A program made the position numbers and the translations under genes. A stretch of DNA of 64,000 bases from an uncultured Ectothiorhodospiraceae bacterium (GTDB taxonomy: Bacteria > Pseudomonadota > Gammaproteobacteria > UBA6429 > Thiohalophilaceae), in contig CAMYOL010000065.1 of assembly GCA_947260005.1 (NCBI GenBank), positions 1 to 64,000 on the forward strand. The letters are read 5' to 3'. The notes beneath the pieces are model-generated. The model worked only from the letters and a program-made list of their open reading frames with translations. It did not search any database and had not been told where the DNA came from. Of the stretch, positions 19,121 through 29,131 are shown piece by piece (the stretch's first letter is position 1; the number at the start of each line of letters is the position of its first letter).

Positions 19121-21826
19121 ATGAACATCGCGATCAAAACATTCGCTATTTCATTGTTATTTGCCCTGGGTAATATCACCAGCCAGGCGGCTACTATCAC
19201 TGTCGATACCCTGGAAGATGTGCTTGATAACACCAATGGTAACTGCACCCTGCGCGAGGCGATCACGGCAGCAAATAATGAAGCACCGGAAGATAACTGT
19301 GTGGCAGGTAGTGGTGCAGATGAGATCGTGTTTGCGAGCGGAGTGATAGGCACAGTTGCTTTATCAGACCAATTGCCCGCTATTAGCTCTGATATAACTA
19401 TTAGCGGGCCCGGTCGGGATAATTTGATTATCAGCGGCGAGGATAGTTGGCGTGTACTGCAAATTAATAATGGTACGGTTGTTGTTGCAGGGATCACGGT
19501 AGCCAATGGTTTTATTAACTCAGGCAGTAATGGCGCAGGCATTAATATCTCTGGGAATTCGACTATCGTAACACTGCGCAACTGCCGTATTGAAGACAAC
19601 CATAACCTCGATAATCGTAGTGGTGGGGGAGTGTTTAATCTAGCTGAACTGACAATTGAAAATTGTATTATAGAAAATAATTCTATCGCAGGCAGAGGAG
19701 GTGGTGTTATCAATGGCAGTAACAGCAGTGGTTTAACTGCCACTTTAACGATCAGGGATTCAATAATACGTGGTAATTCGGCAAACGTTGGTGGTGGTAT
19801 TTACAATGCCGCTTCGGGGACTGCGTCTGTATATGATTCAGAGATAAGTGACAATGATATAGGAGGAAGTAATGGTAGTGGTATATATAACAGCGGTTCA
19901 ATGCTAGTTCAGAATAGTCGTATTGAAAATAATCACTCTGACTCAATTGGTTCGACGATTTCGAACGTAGCAGGTGACCTGAGTATAGAAAATAGTTCTA
20001 TCAGTAATAATTATGTAGCCCTTGGAAGGACTATCAGGGCAGGTGGGACCGTTACCATTACCAACAGTACGATAAGCGGGAATTATGCCACCGATGAGGG
20101 AGCAGTGAATGATGCTCTGCTAGCGAATGGCACCGTCAGTTTAATTAACTCGACAATTAGTGGTAACTCCGGGCGCGGTGTTTATGTTTCTGCCGGTTCG
20201 GGTACGCCGCGTCCTAATATTACCATTACATCCAGTACTATCACAGAAAATGGACAACATGGAGTAGCGAATTCAAATGAGCTCAATATGCAAGGTAGTA
20301 TTGTTGCTAATAATGGCAGTGAAGATTGCTTTCTGTCGAGCGGTGTCTATAACAATCTCGGTTGGAACATCGACAGTGACAACACCTGCCAGTTAACCCA
20401 AGCGACCGATCACCCCGGTGTCGATCCCCTGCTCGGTCCATTACAGGATAACGATGGTTATACTGCCGGTGGACCTGGTAATCGACAGATTGTGCCGACC
20501 CATGCCCTGCTGGCTTTCAGTCCCGCCATCGATAGCGGTGACAACGCAACTTGTCCGGTGCAGGATCAACGGGGTGGTATGCGACCTGTCGATGGTGATG
20601 GGGATGGAACGGCCACTTGTGATATCGGTGCCGTGGAGCAGGTGTATGAAGCGCATATTGTTGTAACGGACGGTATTGCGCCAGTTGACGATCATGACAT
20701 ACCGTTTGGGGATGTGATGGTCGGTGATAGCCTTGAGCATATCGTTACCCTGGGAAACCAGGGTATGCAGAATCTGGTGATTGACGGGCTGGCCCTCAGT
20801 AGTCGGGCATTCAGTTTCGATCTAAATTCCGGCGCTTCACCATGTGGGGCGTTCGATATTATTCTCGGCCCGTCAGAGACCTGTACCATGGGTATCAGCT
20901 TTATTCCCGTTGCAACTGGTGAACAATCCGGCCAGATAGTGATCACCTCCAACGACCCCGATGAACCGGGGACTGTGATAATACTGAATGGCCGGGGTAT
21001 TAATCCCGACCTGGTCGCCGATACTAACAGACAAGACTTTGGTCTGTTGAATGTGGGGGATGCTAGTTCGCAGACGATTACCCTGAGTAATACTGGTGTC
21101 GGTCTGCTGCAGATTTCAGCCATGTCAGTTATTGGTTCAGATGCGAGCAACTTTCGCGTTACTACAGGAAGTCTAAGAAGTGCCTGTCCGGCGATTCCAT
21201 CCATGGAGATCAATGACGGCGCGAGTTGCACCATTGCACTGGAGTATTCACCGACAACCAATGGTATTCATATCGCCCAATTGGAATTAGTCTCCAATGA
21301 TCCGGATGGCAGTCCTTTGGTCATAGCTGTGACTGGCGAAGGCAACAGTCTGCCACAGTTCACTGGTGGCACCGGCAGTTTTGATATCGCCGAAGATGTT
21401 GCTAACGGTACAACGGTTACTACATTGCAGGCAGTTGATGTCGATGATGACGTGCCGGTTTTCAGTATTGTATCGGGTAACCAGGATGGCCACTTTGCCA
21501 TCGACAGTGGTAGTGGTGAGATCACCGTCGCCGCCAACCTGGATTTTGAAACCATTAGCTCCTATCAACTCGGGGTGAGGATTGATGACGGACGCGGTGG
21601 GACAACTACCGTGGATGTGATCGTGAATATTACCGATGTGGATGAAACCCAGCAGAATAATTCACCAGGCTCAGGTGGTGGCGGTGGATGTAGCGTGCGT
21701 AGCGAAGCCCCGTTCGATCCATTGCTGCCAACAATGATACTGATCGCGATGTTCTATCTTGCGCGACGACGGTATCAAACCAAAGGTTCCGTGCCTGGAT
21801 TAAAAATATTTCTCCAGGTGCGGTAG
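19121..21826 (+). CDS. CSLREA-type beta-helix surface protein with JDVT-CTERM-like tail
   Basis: About 901 residues. Signal peptide to SQA, then ATITVDTLEDVLDN and CTLREAI, the CSLREA module. A right-handed parallel beta-helix follows (about 70-500; repeats rich in NSxISGN), then two ASH-like choice-of-anchor D domains (about 530-730), and a cadherin-like domain (about 745-850). The C-terminus has a Gly run then Cys (GGGGGCSVRS), FDPLLP, a membrane helix and Arg-rich end, like JDVT-CTERM sorting signals. ATG at 19118 is equally possible as a start. Probably a surface adhesin or matrix protein. Confidence 0.8.
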   Translation: MNIAIKTFAISLLFALGNITSQAATITVDTLEDVLDNTNGNCTLREAITAANNEAPEDNCVAGSGADEIVFASGVIGTVALSDQLPAISSDITISGPGRDNLIISGEDSWRVLQINNGTVVVAGITVANGFINSGSNGAGINISGNSTIVTLRNCRIEDNHNLDNRSGGGVFNLAELTIENCIIENNSIAGRGGGVINGSNSSGLTATLTIRDSIIRGNSANVGGGIYNAASGTASVYDSEISDNDIGGSNGSGIYNSGSMLVQNSRIENNHSDSIGSTISNVAGDLSIENSSISNNYVALGRTIRAGGTVTITNSTISGNYATDEGAVNDALLANGTVSLINSTISGNSGRGVYVSAGSGTPRPNITITSSTITENGQHGVANSNELNMQGSIVANNGSEDCFLSSGVYNNLGWNIDSDNTCQLTQATDHPGVDPLLGPLQDNDGYTAGGPGNRQIVPTHALLAFSPAIDSGDNATCPVQDQRGGMRPVDGDGDGTATCDIGAVEQVYEAHIVVTDGIAPVDDHDIPFGDVMVGDSLEHIVTLGNQGMQNLVIDGLALSSRAFSFDLNSGASPCGAFDIILGPSETCTMGISFIPVATGEQSGQIVITSNDPDEPGTVIILNGRGINPDLVADTNRQDFGLLNVGDASSQTITLSNTGVGLLQISAMSVIGSDASNFRVTTGSLRSACPAIPSMEINDGASCTIALEYSPTTNGIHIAQLELVSNDPDGSPLVIAVTGEGNSLPQFTGGTGSFDIAEDVANGTTVTTLQAVDVDDDVPVFSIVSGNQDGHFAIDSGSGEITVAANLDFETISSYQLGVRIDDGRGGTTTVDVIVNITDVDETQQNNSPGSGGGGGCSVRSEAPFDPLLPTMILIAMFYLARRRYQTKGSVPGLKIFLQVR

Positions 21827-21847
21827 CAATAGACAGGGAGAACGGCC

Positions 21848-23047
21848 ATGAAATATTTTTCGGTATTACTATCTACCTTGCTCGCGGGCTTGTTTGCAAG
21901 CACTGGCGTCATTGCGGATAACGTGTCTATTCCACATACTTTCACCAGTGGTACACCGGCTGTAGCAGGCGAGGTCAATGCCAATTTTGAGGCTATCGCC
22001 GATGTCATCAATATCAATGACACATTATTCAATGACCATGCTGCCGATGAGGCCGCACACCACACGCGTTACAGTGATGATGAGGCCAGGAATGCCATGG
22101 GCCAAAAAAGTACTACAAACGCATTCAATCACGATCGCTATACGGATGCTGAGGCAATGGCTGCAGTGCAAAGTGCGAATGTGTTCCAGCCAGCCTATGT
22201 TCGGACCGTGGTGGTCAGCCCGGTGGGCAACCTTTATGAAAACGGTGCCCATCTGGTCAACAGTCTAAACAGTATTACCGATGCAGGCAGTGAAAACCGG
22301 TATTTACTGAAAATCGAGCCGGGTGTGTATCATGTAGCTTCAGACTATCTGGTGATGAGGCCCTACGTCGATGTCGAGGGATCCGGTGTGGGCGTGACAC
22401 GTGTCACAACAGATCAGGGTTTGTCTACCCAGGGGACAGTGTCGCTGGCCGATTATGCGGCGTTGAGAAACCTGACAGTAGAAAATTATAGCGGCGGACG
22501 TGCAATTGGAATCTCAGCAAATGATGTTACTCAGGGCAAAGTAACCAATGTCAGGGTGGATGTGAATGATGTTGGTATACCACAGGGTGTGAATGTGAGT
22601 AATTCTTCGGTTATTTTTGATAATGTCGATATCACTGGTAGTACCAGCAATGCTAATAGTGAATGTAATGCCCTGTTCATGATCAATTCGAGCGGGGAAA
22701 TACGCAACAGTCGAACCTCCTGCAGCGGGGGACTGCGTACCACCGGTTTATATTTCTATAACGCGCACGTCCAAGTACGTAATGTTGAGGCTAGTGCAGA
22801 CGCGGGGCAAGCAAATATTGGTTTGCTCACTCTATCCAGTGACCTGGGGGGCTACAGTGTGCATGTCTATAACTCAAAGCTTAACGGGGCAGAATACAGT
22901 GTCAGGGCTACAGGCGACTTTGATGTCTATATTGGGGCCAGCCAGTTGTCGGGTGGTAACAGTTATGTAGATATCGGCACCCTGACCTGCATCGGTGTGT
23001 TTGATGAGAGCTTTACCAATACTGGTGGATACACGGCCTGTCCCTGA
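21848..23047 (+). CDS. Exported beta-helix protein with the IPxTF N-terminal signature
   Basis: 399 residues with signal peptide (cleavage near VIADN). The mature N-terminus carries IPHTFTSGTPAVAGEVNANF, a signature shared with genes at 28373 and 30450 and the remnant at 46439. A heptad-like helical stretch follows, then a parallel beta-helix (about 120-380) of the pectate-lyase type. No catalytic residues are assignable. It starts 21 nt after the CSLREA gene without its own box, so it is co-transcribed. GGGAGAAC precedes the start. Confidence 0.75.
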   Translation: MKYFSVLLSTLLAGLFASTGVIADNVSIPHTFTSGTPAVAGEVNANFEAIADVININDTLFNDHAADEAAHHTRYSDDEARNAMGQKSTTNAFNHDRYTDAEAMAAVQSANVFQPAYVRTVVVSPVGNLYENGAHLVNSLNSITDAGSENRYLLKIEPGVYHVASDYLVMRPYVDVEGSGVGVTRVTTDQGLSTQGTVSLADYAALRNLTVENYSGGRAIGISANDVTQGKVTNVRVDVNDVGIPQGVNVSNSSVIFDNVDITGSTSNANSECNALFMINSSGEIRNSRTSCSGGLRTTGLYFYNAHVQVRNVEASADAGQANIGLLTLSSDLGGYSVHVYNSKLNGAEYSVRATGDFDVYIGASQLSGGNSYVDIGTLTCIGVFDESFTNTGGYTACP

Positions 23048-23215
23048 TCTGTCAGAGCGCGCAAAAACAAAAAGTGTAAATTTCGTTTTTATCGAAAAAT
23101 CAAATGCATGTTGCGTTCGATTATGCTGGCACCTCCCTGTGTCGAAGTAACCGCTGATTTGATAAGAAGTTCCTTCGATAGCACTTACATTGTTTCAATG
23201 TATTTAATCATTTAT

Positions 23216-23250
23216 TTGTAATCTATCTGTGACAGAAGGTGGACTATGGT
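23216..23250 (+). promoter_or_regulatory. Box promoter 3
   Basis: TTGTAATCTATCTGTGACAG (23216-23235) matches the consensus at 17 of 20 positions; the right half is perfect. TATGGT lies at 23245-23250 after the fixed 9 nt. The gap 23048-23215 before it holds nothing else recognised. Confidence 0.72.
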
Positions 23251-23281
23251 GACCTCAAACTTGGGGATTTTGAGGTGTGCC

Positions 23282-25085
23282 GTGAAAAATAAAATCAAAT
23301 TGTTAGCAGTGCTATTGAGTTTGACTGTTCTGTTCGCCTGCGGCGGTGGGGGCGGTGCGGCCACACCACCATCAGCAACAACGGGGGATGCTGTTGCCGA
23401 TGCCGGTAGTGATCAGGATGTTAATCGTATTGACATGGTGTTGCTTGATGGCAGTAACAGTGATGACCCGGACAATGCATCCCTGACCTATACCTGGACA
23501 CAGGTCCATGGACCCGATGTCACCGGGGGTGCTGGCAGCCTGACGGGTGTCAGTCCAAGCTTTACCGCACCGGAACAGGTGAGCACGTTAATTTTTGAAC
23601 TACGTGTCAATGATGGTATGGACAGTCCAGCGGATACGGTACAGATCAATGTCATGGAGGCGGTGAGTCTGGCCCTGTTTGTTGACGGGGATAATGGTAG
23701 TGATACAAGCGGTGATGGCAGTCGCGACAATCCATTTGCTACCATCCGTCATGCCCTGTCCCAGGTCTCATTACCGCGCAGAGATATTTATGTAAAGACA
23801 CTGGCCAATGATGCCAGTTATGATGAAGTCATTGGTACGCTAGAGATTTATTCCGGCACCAGTTTATATGGTGGCTACGACGGGAACTGGGTCCGTGACG
23901 TGGCCGCAAATAAAACCTTGATTGCAGGTCACGGGCAGGCCGTGATGATTTATTTTGGTGAGATGGATATCTGGCTGTCCGGTTTTGATATTTCCGCACG
24001 TGATAGTCTTCTTGCCAACACCAGCGTTGAGGTCATCCGCATCGATAACTTTCCCCTGGAACCGGCAACCGCCCGCCTAGTGATCCGTGACAATACTCTG
24101 ATTGCCGGTAACGTCGGCGCCGGAACAGCAGGTACACCAGGGAACAGTTTTGGTATCCATAGTCTTTATCACCCTGACCTGGAGATTAGCAATAATACCA
24201 TTGTCACCGGACGGGGCGGTGATGGTACCGATGGTGATAATGGCACCGATGGCGTGCATGGTGGTGACGGGCTTGATGGTCAAGGTAGAAGTGCAGGTGT
24301 TGGTGGCTTCACCCCGGTCGATGGCCTGTTAAGTGGTGGACGTGGTGGTACTGGTGATTATAGAACTTTCGTTGACCTACCGACTCTTCCTCCTTTGTGT
24401 GGTTCTTTACCTGCTACTGCCGGTGAGGGTGAAGCTGGTGGTGAAGCCGGTGTGGGTGGTGACGGCGGTAATGGTGCCGATGCCACAGTGGCGGGCCTGG
24501 ATGCCAACATCGCCGGTGCAGGTGATGGCGACTATAGTACGGGCAACTTATTACCCGCCCATGGTCAGCGCGGTGGCGATGGTCAACCGGGTACCCCTGG
24601 CAGTGGTGGCGGTGGTGCAGCCGCATCTGCTGGTTTGGGTGGTGACGCAGGTTCCGGTGGTGGAGCATCCGTAGCGATTTATGTCAGGACAACGACAAAT
24701 AATCAACTGACTATCACGGGTAATAGCCTGCAAAGTGGTGATGGCGGTAATGCTGGTCGTGGGTGGCGGTAATAGTACGGCTGGTGGTGATGGCAGCGGT
24801 GGTGGTGGTGGTCTTTCATACGGAATATTTCATCTTGGTAGCATCAATTCGGGCCTGATTTATAACAATGACATCGCAACCGGTAACGGTGGTGTCGGTG
24901 GGGGTAGTCGTATTGCCGGGGCAGGATACGGTGGCTATAGCTATGGCATGTTTATGGACAGTTTGAATATCGTGATTGGCGTGAATAATAGTTATGTGCT
25001 GGGTAATGGTGGTGCAGGCGGCATAGCAGATGGCACAGGCAGTGACGGCTTTGTCGGGCAAACAGGCGAAGTATTAATGGACTAG
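23282..25085 (+). pseudogene. Poly-Gly lipoprotein with PKD-like and beta-helix domains, frameshifted
   Basis: Starts at GTG 23282 after GAGGTGTG. Lipobox LFAC-GGGGG; a PKD/K319-like domain (ADAGSDQDV to ADTVQINV, about 40-130); a DUF1565-type segment (FVDGDNGSDTSGDGSRDNPF) leading into beta-helix and Gly-rich repeats. An extra G in the GGG run at 24761-24763 stops the frame at 24772. The next frame continues the same Gly-rich sequence (GGGNSTAGGDGSG) to 25085. Whole length would be about 600 residues. An inactivating mutation, a switchable G-run or an assembly error are all possible. Confidence 0.7.
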
Positions 25086-25109
25086 CTACAGAGTACCTAT
25101 ACCTGCCAA

Positions 25110-25140
25110 AGCCCCGTGGAGTTCTCACGAGGCTTTTTTT
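25110..25140 (+). terminator. Rho-independent terminator
   Basis: GCCCCGTG and CACGAGGC pair with one mismatch and are followed by seven T. It closes the frameshifted lipoprotein unit. Confidence 0.8.
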
Positions 25141-25158
25141 CAATCAATCATCTTTAGT

Positions 25159-25193
25159 CTGTCAGCTATCTGTGACAGTACCCGGGATATGCT
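25159..25193 (+). promoter_or_regulatory. Box promoter 4
   Basis: Perfect consensus CTGTCAGCTATCTGTGACAG (25159-25178), 9 nt, TATGCT (25188-25193), start codon 31 nt later. Confidence 0.85.
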
Positions 25194-25224
25194 GACACCA
25201 AATCTGGAAATTGTGAGGTGTGCC

Positions 25225-27075
25225 GTGAAAAATAAAGTCAAATCGCTAGCTGTGTTATTGAGTCTGACGGTCCTGTTCGCCTGCGGTGGCGGTGGTGAGT
25301 CGGATGGTCCACGTATTGCTGTGATTGGCGATCCGGAGCAACCTGCAATGGCCGACTACCTGCGTCAGCAGGGTTTCACAGTAGATGCCTTTTCCGGCAA
25401 TCTGTCAGTGAGTGATGTAGTCATGGGCGATGACCTGGTGGTGTGGGTGGATCGCAGTGAACGTGCAGCAGGGGATATTCATGCCTATCGGATTTCCACT
25501 GCGCAGCAGTTCGTTGTCAGCGAGCAATCAGTGCGGCCGGATAACATCGCTGTCTCCGGTAACCTGATTACCTGGCATGATGATCGACATGGTGATGTTG
25601 AACTGAATGATATTTATGCCTTCATCGTTGATGCGGGTGGGGCCGCTGGTACAGAGGTCCGTATTTCCACTTCGTCTGATCGCTACCGGGATTCGGTTTT
25701 GACGGGTAACCGTTTGCTGTGGCAGGTTGGATTGAATGACCTTTTTACCTGCACCGTTACTAACGCCGGTTGTGAACAGGCTCCCCAGTTGCTGCCGGCG
25801 GTGGACGGTTCCAAATCTTTTCTTGATGCCGAAGGTGACTGGCTGGTATGGCAAAACACAGTCACAGAAGTCAATGACACGTTCTTTGATATCTATGCTT
25901 ATAACCTGGCATCACAACTTGTCTTTCAGGTAAATCAGAGTCGCGTGGGTTATCGCTCAAGACCTCGTGTCTCCGGTAACGTGATGGTGTGGAGTGACGA
26001 GCGCAATGGTGTTAACAATGGCGATATCTACGCCTACCGGGTGACGGATTTCATGACAGGCGAGGGAACGGAGTTTGTCGTTACCAATTCCGCGGAAAAT
26101 GAACTCTCTCCCGAGGTCGATGGTTTATGGGTGGTGTGGGAGATTAATCGTAATGGTGGTGATTGGGACATTGGTGTGGCACGGCTGGCCACCAGAGGCA
26201 CTGACGTGACAACGACTGATTTGGTAGTGGCCTCCGGTATCCAGACTGTTCCGATACTCAAAGAGAACGTTGTGTTGTGGCGAGATCGAAATACCGGCCA
26301 GTTTGGTGTGAGCCATCTGTATACCTCCAGTTTGTTAATCTCGCAAACAGGGATACAAACCATTGAAACTTTTATTACAGAGACCGGGGAGGGAAATTAC
26401 GCTATCAATGGTAACCAGATTGCCTGGGTGCAAGACATGTCTCTGGGCAGTGATGTGCTGTATAGCAGTGATTTTGCTCAGACCACATCGAAGTTAAGCC
26501 GCGATAAGGTATCACCATTGGAACTGGATCAGGCAGCTTATGATGCGCTGGTGTTTGGCGATAGCCTGGCAGGTATTAGTGATGATGACTTGTTGACACT
26601 CTATGATGTCGTCGATCAGGCCGGGGTGCCGATGTTGGTGATTGGTCAGAATACATTTTACAGTTTACCGGCGCGCCTGGCGGGTGCTGATCGATTGGGG
26701 TTGCAGATCGACAATGGCATAGCGTCCGGAGACATGCTAATTGCAGTCGAGGCCGATGCCAGTGGTCACGCGTTGTTTGACGGCCTCGATGTGAACAATG
26801 ATATTAACCTGGCGTACGACGACTTTAAAAATAATGTCGACGGCATGGAGTTGATGTTCGATGACATGCATCCCGATGCGCCACTTGATATTAGGGTATT
26901 GGCCCGCTATAGCCCGGTCATGGATTTCAGTGGTATCTCGAACAATGCGCCCGCGCTGGTGGAAATGACCAGTCCCAACGGTACCCCTATGATCTTCGAT
27001 GTGGCGACAGGCGATGACTTCAGGGCTGCGCGCTGGCAGTTACTCTATAACGAGGTAGATTATCTCACTCACTAG
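25225..27075 (+). CDS. Poly-Gly lipoprotein with TolB-like beta-propeller repeats
   Basis: 616 residues from GTG 25225 (GAGGTGTG upstream, as in the preceding unit). Lipobox LFAC-GGGG; the signal peptide differs from the previous lipoprotein's by only a few residues. The body has repeated blades with VVWVDR, ITWHDDRHG, VMVWSDERNG and VVWEINRNG, typical of TolB/WD40-like propellers. The last 200 residues read like a DUF4350/GATase-type fold (FGDSLAGISDDDL, VIGQNTFYSLPARL). Surface role inferred; no enzyme motif seen. Confidence 0.78.
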   Translation: MKNKVKSLAVLLSLTVLFACGGGGESDGPRIAVIGDPEQPAMADYLRQQGFTVDAFSGNLSVSDVVMGDDLVVWVDRSERAAGDIHAYRISTAQQFVVSEQSVRPDNIAVSGNLITWHDDRHGDVELNDIYAFIVDAGGAAGTEVRISTSSDRYRDSVLTGNRLLWQVGLNDLFTCTVTNAGCEQAPQLLPAVDGSKSFLDAEGDWLVWQNTVTEVNDTFFDIYAYNLASQLVFQVNQSRVGYRSRPRVSGNVMVWSDERNGVNNGDIYAYRVTDFMTGEGTEFVVTNSAENELSPEVDGLWVVWEINRNGGDWDIGVARLATRGTDVTTTDLVVASGIQTVPILKENVVLWRDRNTGQFGVSHLYTSSLLISQTGIQTIETFITETGEGNYAINGNQIAWVQDMSLGSDVLYSSDFAQTTSKLSRDKVSPLELDQAAYDALVFGDSLAGISDDDLLTLYDVVDQAGVPMLVIGQNTFYSLPARLAGADRLGLQIDNGIASGDMLIAVEADASGHALFDGLDVNNDINLAYDDFKNNVDGMELMFDDMHPDAPLDIRVLARYSPVMDFSGISNNAPALVEMTSPNGTPMIFDVATGDDFRAARWQLLYNEVDYLTH

Positions 27076-27183
27076 TTCCATAGCATATTTTAAATAGAGC
27101 AGGGAAATAATTGAATTGAAGATAAGACAAGGAAGCGATAAGTGAAAATTTTGAGCAGACTACCGGTTGTTGTGCTGTAATGT

Positions 27184-28104
27184 TTGGTGACATATGTATT
27201 ATATGGTTGTGCCATAAGCAGTATGGCCAAGTCATCTCGTTATGGTTTTTATCCGCCTATCTCTCCGTTAATAAATAAACAATACAAATCAGGCAAACCC
27301 ATTGCCCAGCATGTTTCCTATACCTGGCAGACGGTGTCCAGGGAACTGGCACCGGGGATGGCTATTAAGGAAAAGACGAGTGCTGTTACAACGGCTAAAG
27401 CGCCAAACATCAAAACCATGGTCAGGCAGGCACAACTACGGGCCGATAATGCCAGTGAACAAAATCGAGTCCATGCCCGCTTGCGTGATGAGAAAAAGAA
27501 ACGGGGTAGTGCCAGTTATCATAATGCACTGGCAGGCTATCATGCCGAAGATGCCTACGTTAAACAACAGATGGCGATTGCCACCAGCCGTATCGATACA
27601 TCTATCACAATGGTTAACAGTGTATTTGGTATCTATGGTTCTCTGGCTGCAGTTGCTAAAGAGGCCGGTGATAGAAATTACGGTATTATCACCAAAAACA
27701 TTACATCCGATCTGGGGCTGCTTGGTCAGGCCGTACCAGACGGATTGACCCTGCACTTTGAATACCACTATGGAATGGAACCCTCCAAAGCTAAACAGTT
27801 CGGTGCAGGTATGAGCATGATGTTCGGAGGTGATACAGAGGCCAATAACGAATTCATGGTAACGGCAGTGCTGACCCAGCCTGGTAGACGGCGTATCACG
27901 GCGACCCGTTTGGTGAAAATGATCTGGTATGCCGGTGAGGGTAATCTCAAACGTGCTTTTCCGGCAGGCTATGAAGAATACAATCCCATCCTGATTCCGA
28001 ATCCGCGTGGTGGTGATCCATATCTTCTTTACTATCAGGTTCTCAACCAGTTGGCGCATGCTGCAGTGGATGATATTCGCTATAAACTGAAACGCAGAAA
28101 ATAA
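27184..28104 (+). CDS. Hypothetical lipoprotein with an in-frame stop in its signal peptide
   Basis: 306 residues of unknown function with basic N- and C-terminal ends and a helical middle (AEDAYVKQQMAIATSRIDTS). Upstream in the same frame, GTG 27142 after AAGGAAG gives MKILSRLPVVVL, then TAA (27178-27180), then CLVTYVLYGCAISSM. Joined across the stop this is a textbook lipoprotein signal with lipobox LYGC. The present gene is therefore either a nonsense mutant, starting weakly at TTG 27184 or GTG 27187, or read through. It has no box of its own and probably follows the propeller gene. Confidence 0.55.
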   Translation: MVTYVLYGCAISSMAKSSRYGFYPPISPLINKQYKSGKPIAQHVSYTWQTVSRELAPGMAIKEKTSAVTTAKAPNIKTMVRQAQLRADNASEQNRVHARLRDEKKKRGSASYHNALAGYHAEDAYVKQQMAIATSRIDTSITMVNSVFGIYGSLAAVAKEAGDRNYGIITKNITSDLGLLGQAVPDGLTLHFEYHYGMEPSKAKQFGAGMSMMFGGDTEANNEFMVTAVLTQPGRRRITATRLVKMIWYAGEGNLKRAFPAGYEEYNPILIPNPRGGDPYLLYYQVLNQLAHAAVDDIRYKLKRRK

Positions 28105-28131
28105 ACAGGTTTTCTGGTAATGACTGACTAT

Positions 28132-28166
28132 CTGTCAGTTATCCGTGACAGCACCTCTACTAAGTT
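28132..28166 (+). promoter_or_regulatory. Box promoter 5
   Basis: CTGTCAGTTATCCGTGACAG (28132-28151), 9 nt, TAAGTT (28161-28166), start codon 30 nt later. The leader is nearly identical to that of unit 2. Confidence 0.82.
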
Positions 28167-28196
28167 AAAGCCATAGTCAAAACCATGAGGTGCAAC

Positions 28197-28349
28197 ATGA
28201 ACACCGTTATCAAAGCTTTAACAATTTTACTGCTTGCTTTTTCGATCCTGTCTGCATGTGGTGGCGGGGGTGGTGGTGATGCGCCGCAACAACCAACCGG
28301 ATCCAGTAACTGGGACAGCATGGTCTGGGATCAGGACAACTGGGAATAA
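28197..28349 (+). CDS. 50-residue poly-Gly mini-lipoprotein
   Basis: Encodes a lipoprotein signal (MNTVIKALTILLLAFSILSA), lipid Cys and six Gly, then only about 23 residues ending DQDNWE. The mature peptide is about 30 residues. GAGGTG precedes the ATG. The signal is almost the same as that of the FG-GAP lipoprotein at 32202. It sits right behind box 5 and 24 nt before the next gene. It may be a minimal cassette left after loss of its passenger domain, or a true small lipoprotein. Confidence 0.7.
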   Translation: MNTVIKALTILLLAFSILSACGGGGGGDAPQQPTGSSNWDSMVWDQDNWE

Positions 28350-28372
28350 TATTGATGCAAAGGAGAAGTATG

Positions 28373-29131
28373 ATGAACACGTTTGTTAAACGAATGATTG
28401 GATTGGGAATCATTGCGGGTTTGGGTTCACCAGCATGGGCAGGGGATTTGACGATTCCAAATAGTTTTACCGCGGACACACCTGCTGTTGCCGCGGAGGT
28501 GAATGTCAATTTTGATGCTGTCGAACAGGAAGTGGATGATAACAACGCACGGATTAATACAAATAATTCTAATATTGATGCTAACAGGGATGATATTGAT
28601 AGAAATACTGATAGTACCAATCTTAACGACGATCGTATTTCTACTCTGGAGTTACTGCATCAAACTCTGACACACACCGTGTCTTATGCAGGTAGTGTAT
28701 TTATACCATCTCATCCAACAATAGGTGTCAATACCAATCCGGATTTGCAAAGGAGCGAACCGATTGAAGGTTATAATTGGGCAACAGACACCGGGGCCCA
28801 GTACCGATTACTGCCTCTGAATCTGCCTAATGGATCAGAGGTGACTGATTTAACCTGTTACTACTATGATAACGACGCGGTGAATGATATGAATCTCTTT
28901 GCCAGCATCAGAGAGTATTCACTGGCTGCCGGGGTAAGGAATAATTATCTAGGTGTAACCTCGAGTCCAACCACGGCAGGTACTAGCACAATGATTTATA
29001 ATTATTCATCCAGTGGTTCGTTTGTCATTGATAATACTGAAAATGCATATGTCTTATATACATACAGTGCTTTGTTTGGGGGATCGGAAGACATCCGGTT
29101 TTATGGCTGCACTGTGACATACAATAACTAG
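28373..29131 (+). CDS. Exported protein with IPxTF N-terminal signature
   Basis: About 252 residues, signal peptide cleaved after PAWA. The mature start is GDLTIPNSFTADTPAVAAEV then NVNF, followed by an Asn/Asp-rich helical stretch (DDNNARINTNNSNIDANRDD) resembling coiled-coil stalks of trimeric fibres, and a beta-rich C-terminal domain with one Cys pair (LTCYYY, FYGCTV). AAGGAGA precedes the start; ATG 28370 is an alternative. Shares the operon with the mini-lipoprotein. Confidence 0.75.
   Translation: MNTFVKRMIGLGIIAGLGSPAWAGDLTIPNSFTADTPAVAAEVNVNFDAVEQEVDDNNARINTNNSNIDANRDDIDRNTDSTNLNDDRISTLELLHQTLTHTVSYAGSVFIPSHPTIGVNTNPDLQRSEPIEGYNWATDTGAQYRLLPLNLPNGSEVTDLTCYYYDNDAVNDMNLFASIREYSLAAGVRNNYLGVTSSPTTAGTSTMIYNYSSSGSFVIDNTENAYVLYTYSALFGGSEDIRFYGCTVTYNN

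Noticed and set aside
24333-24674. Overlapping open frames in the Gly-rich lipoprotein gene
   Set aside because: They arise from GGT/GGC codon repeats read in other frames; only the Gly-rich frame has signal peptide and continuity.
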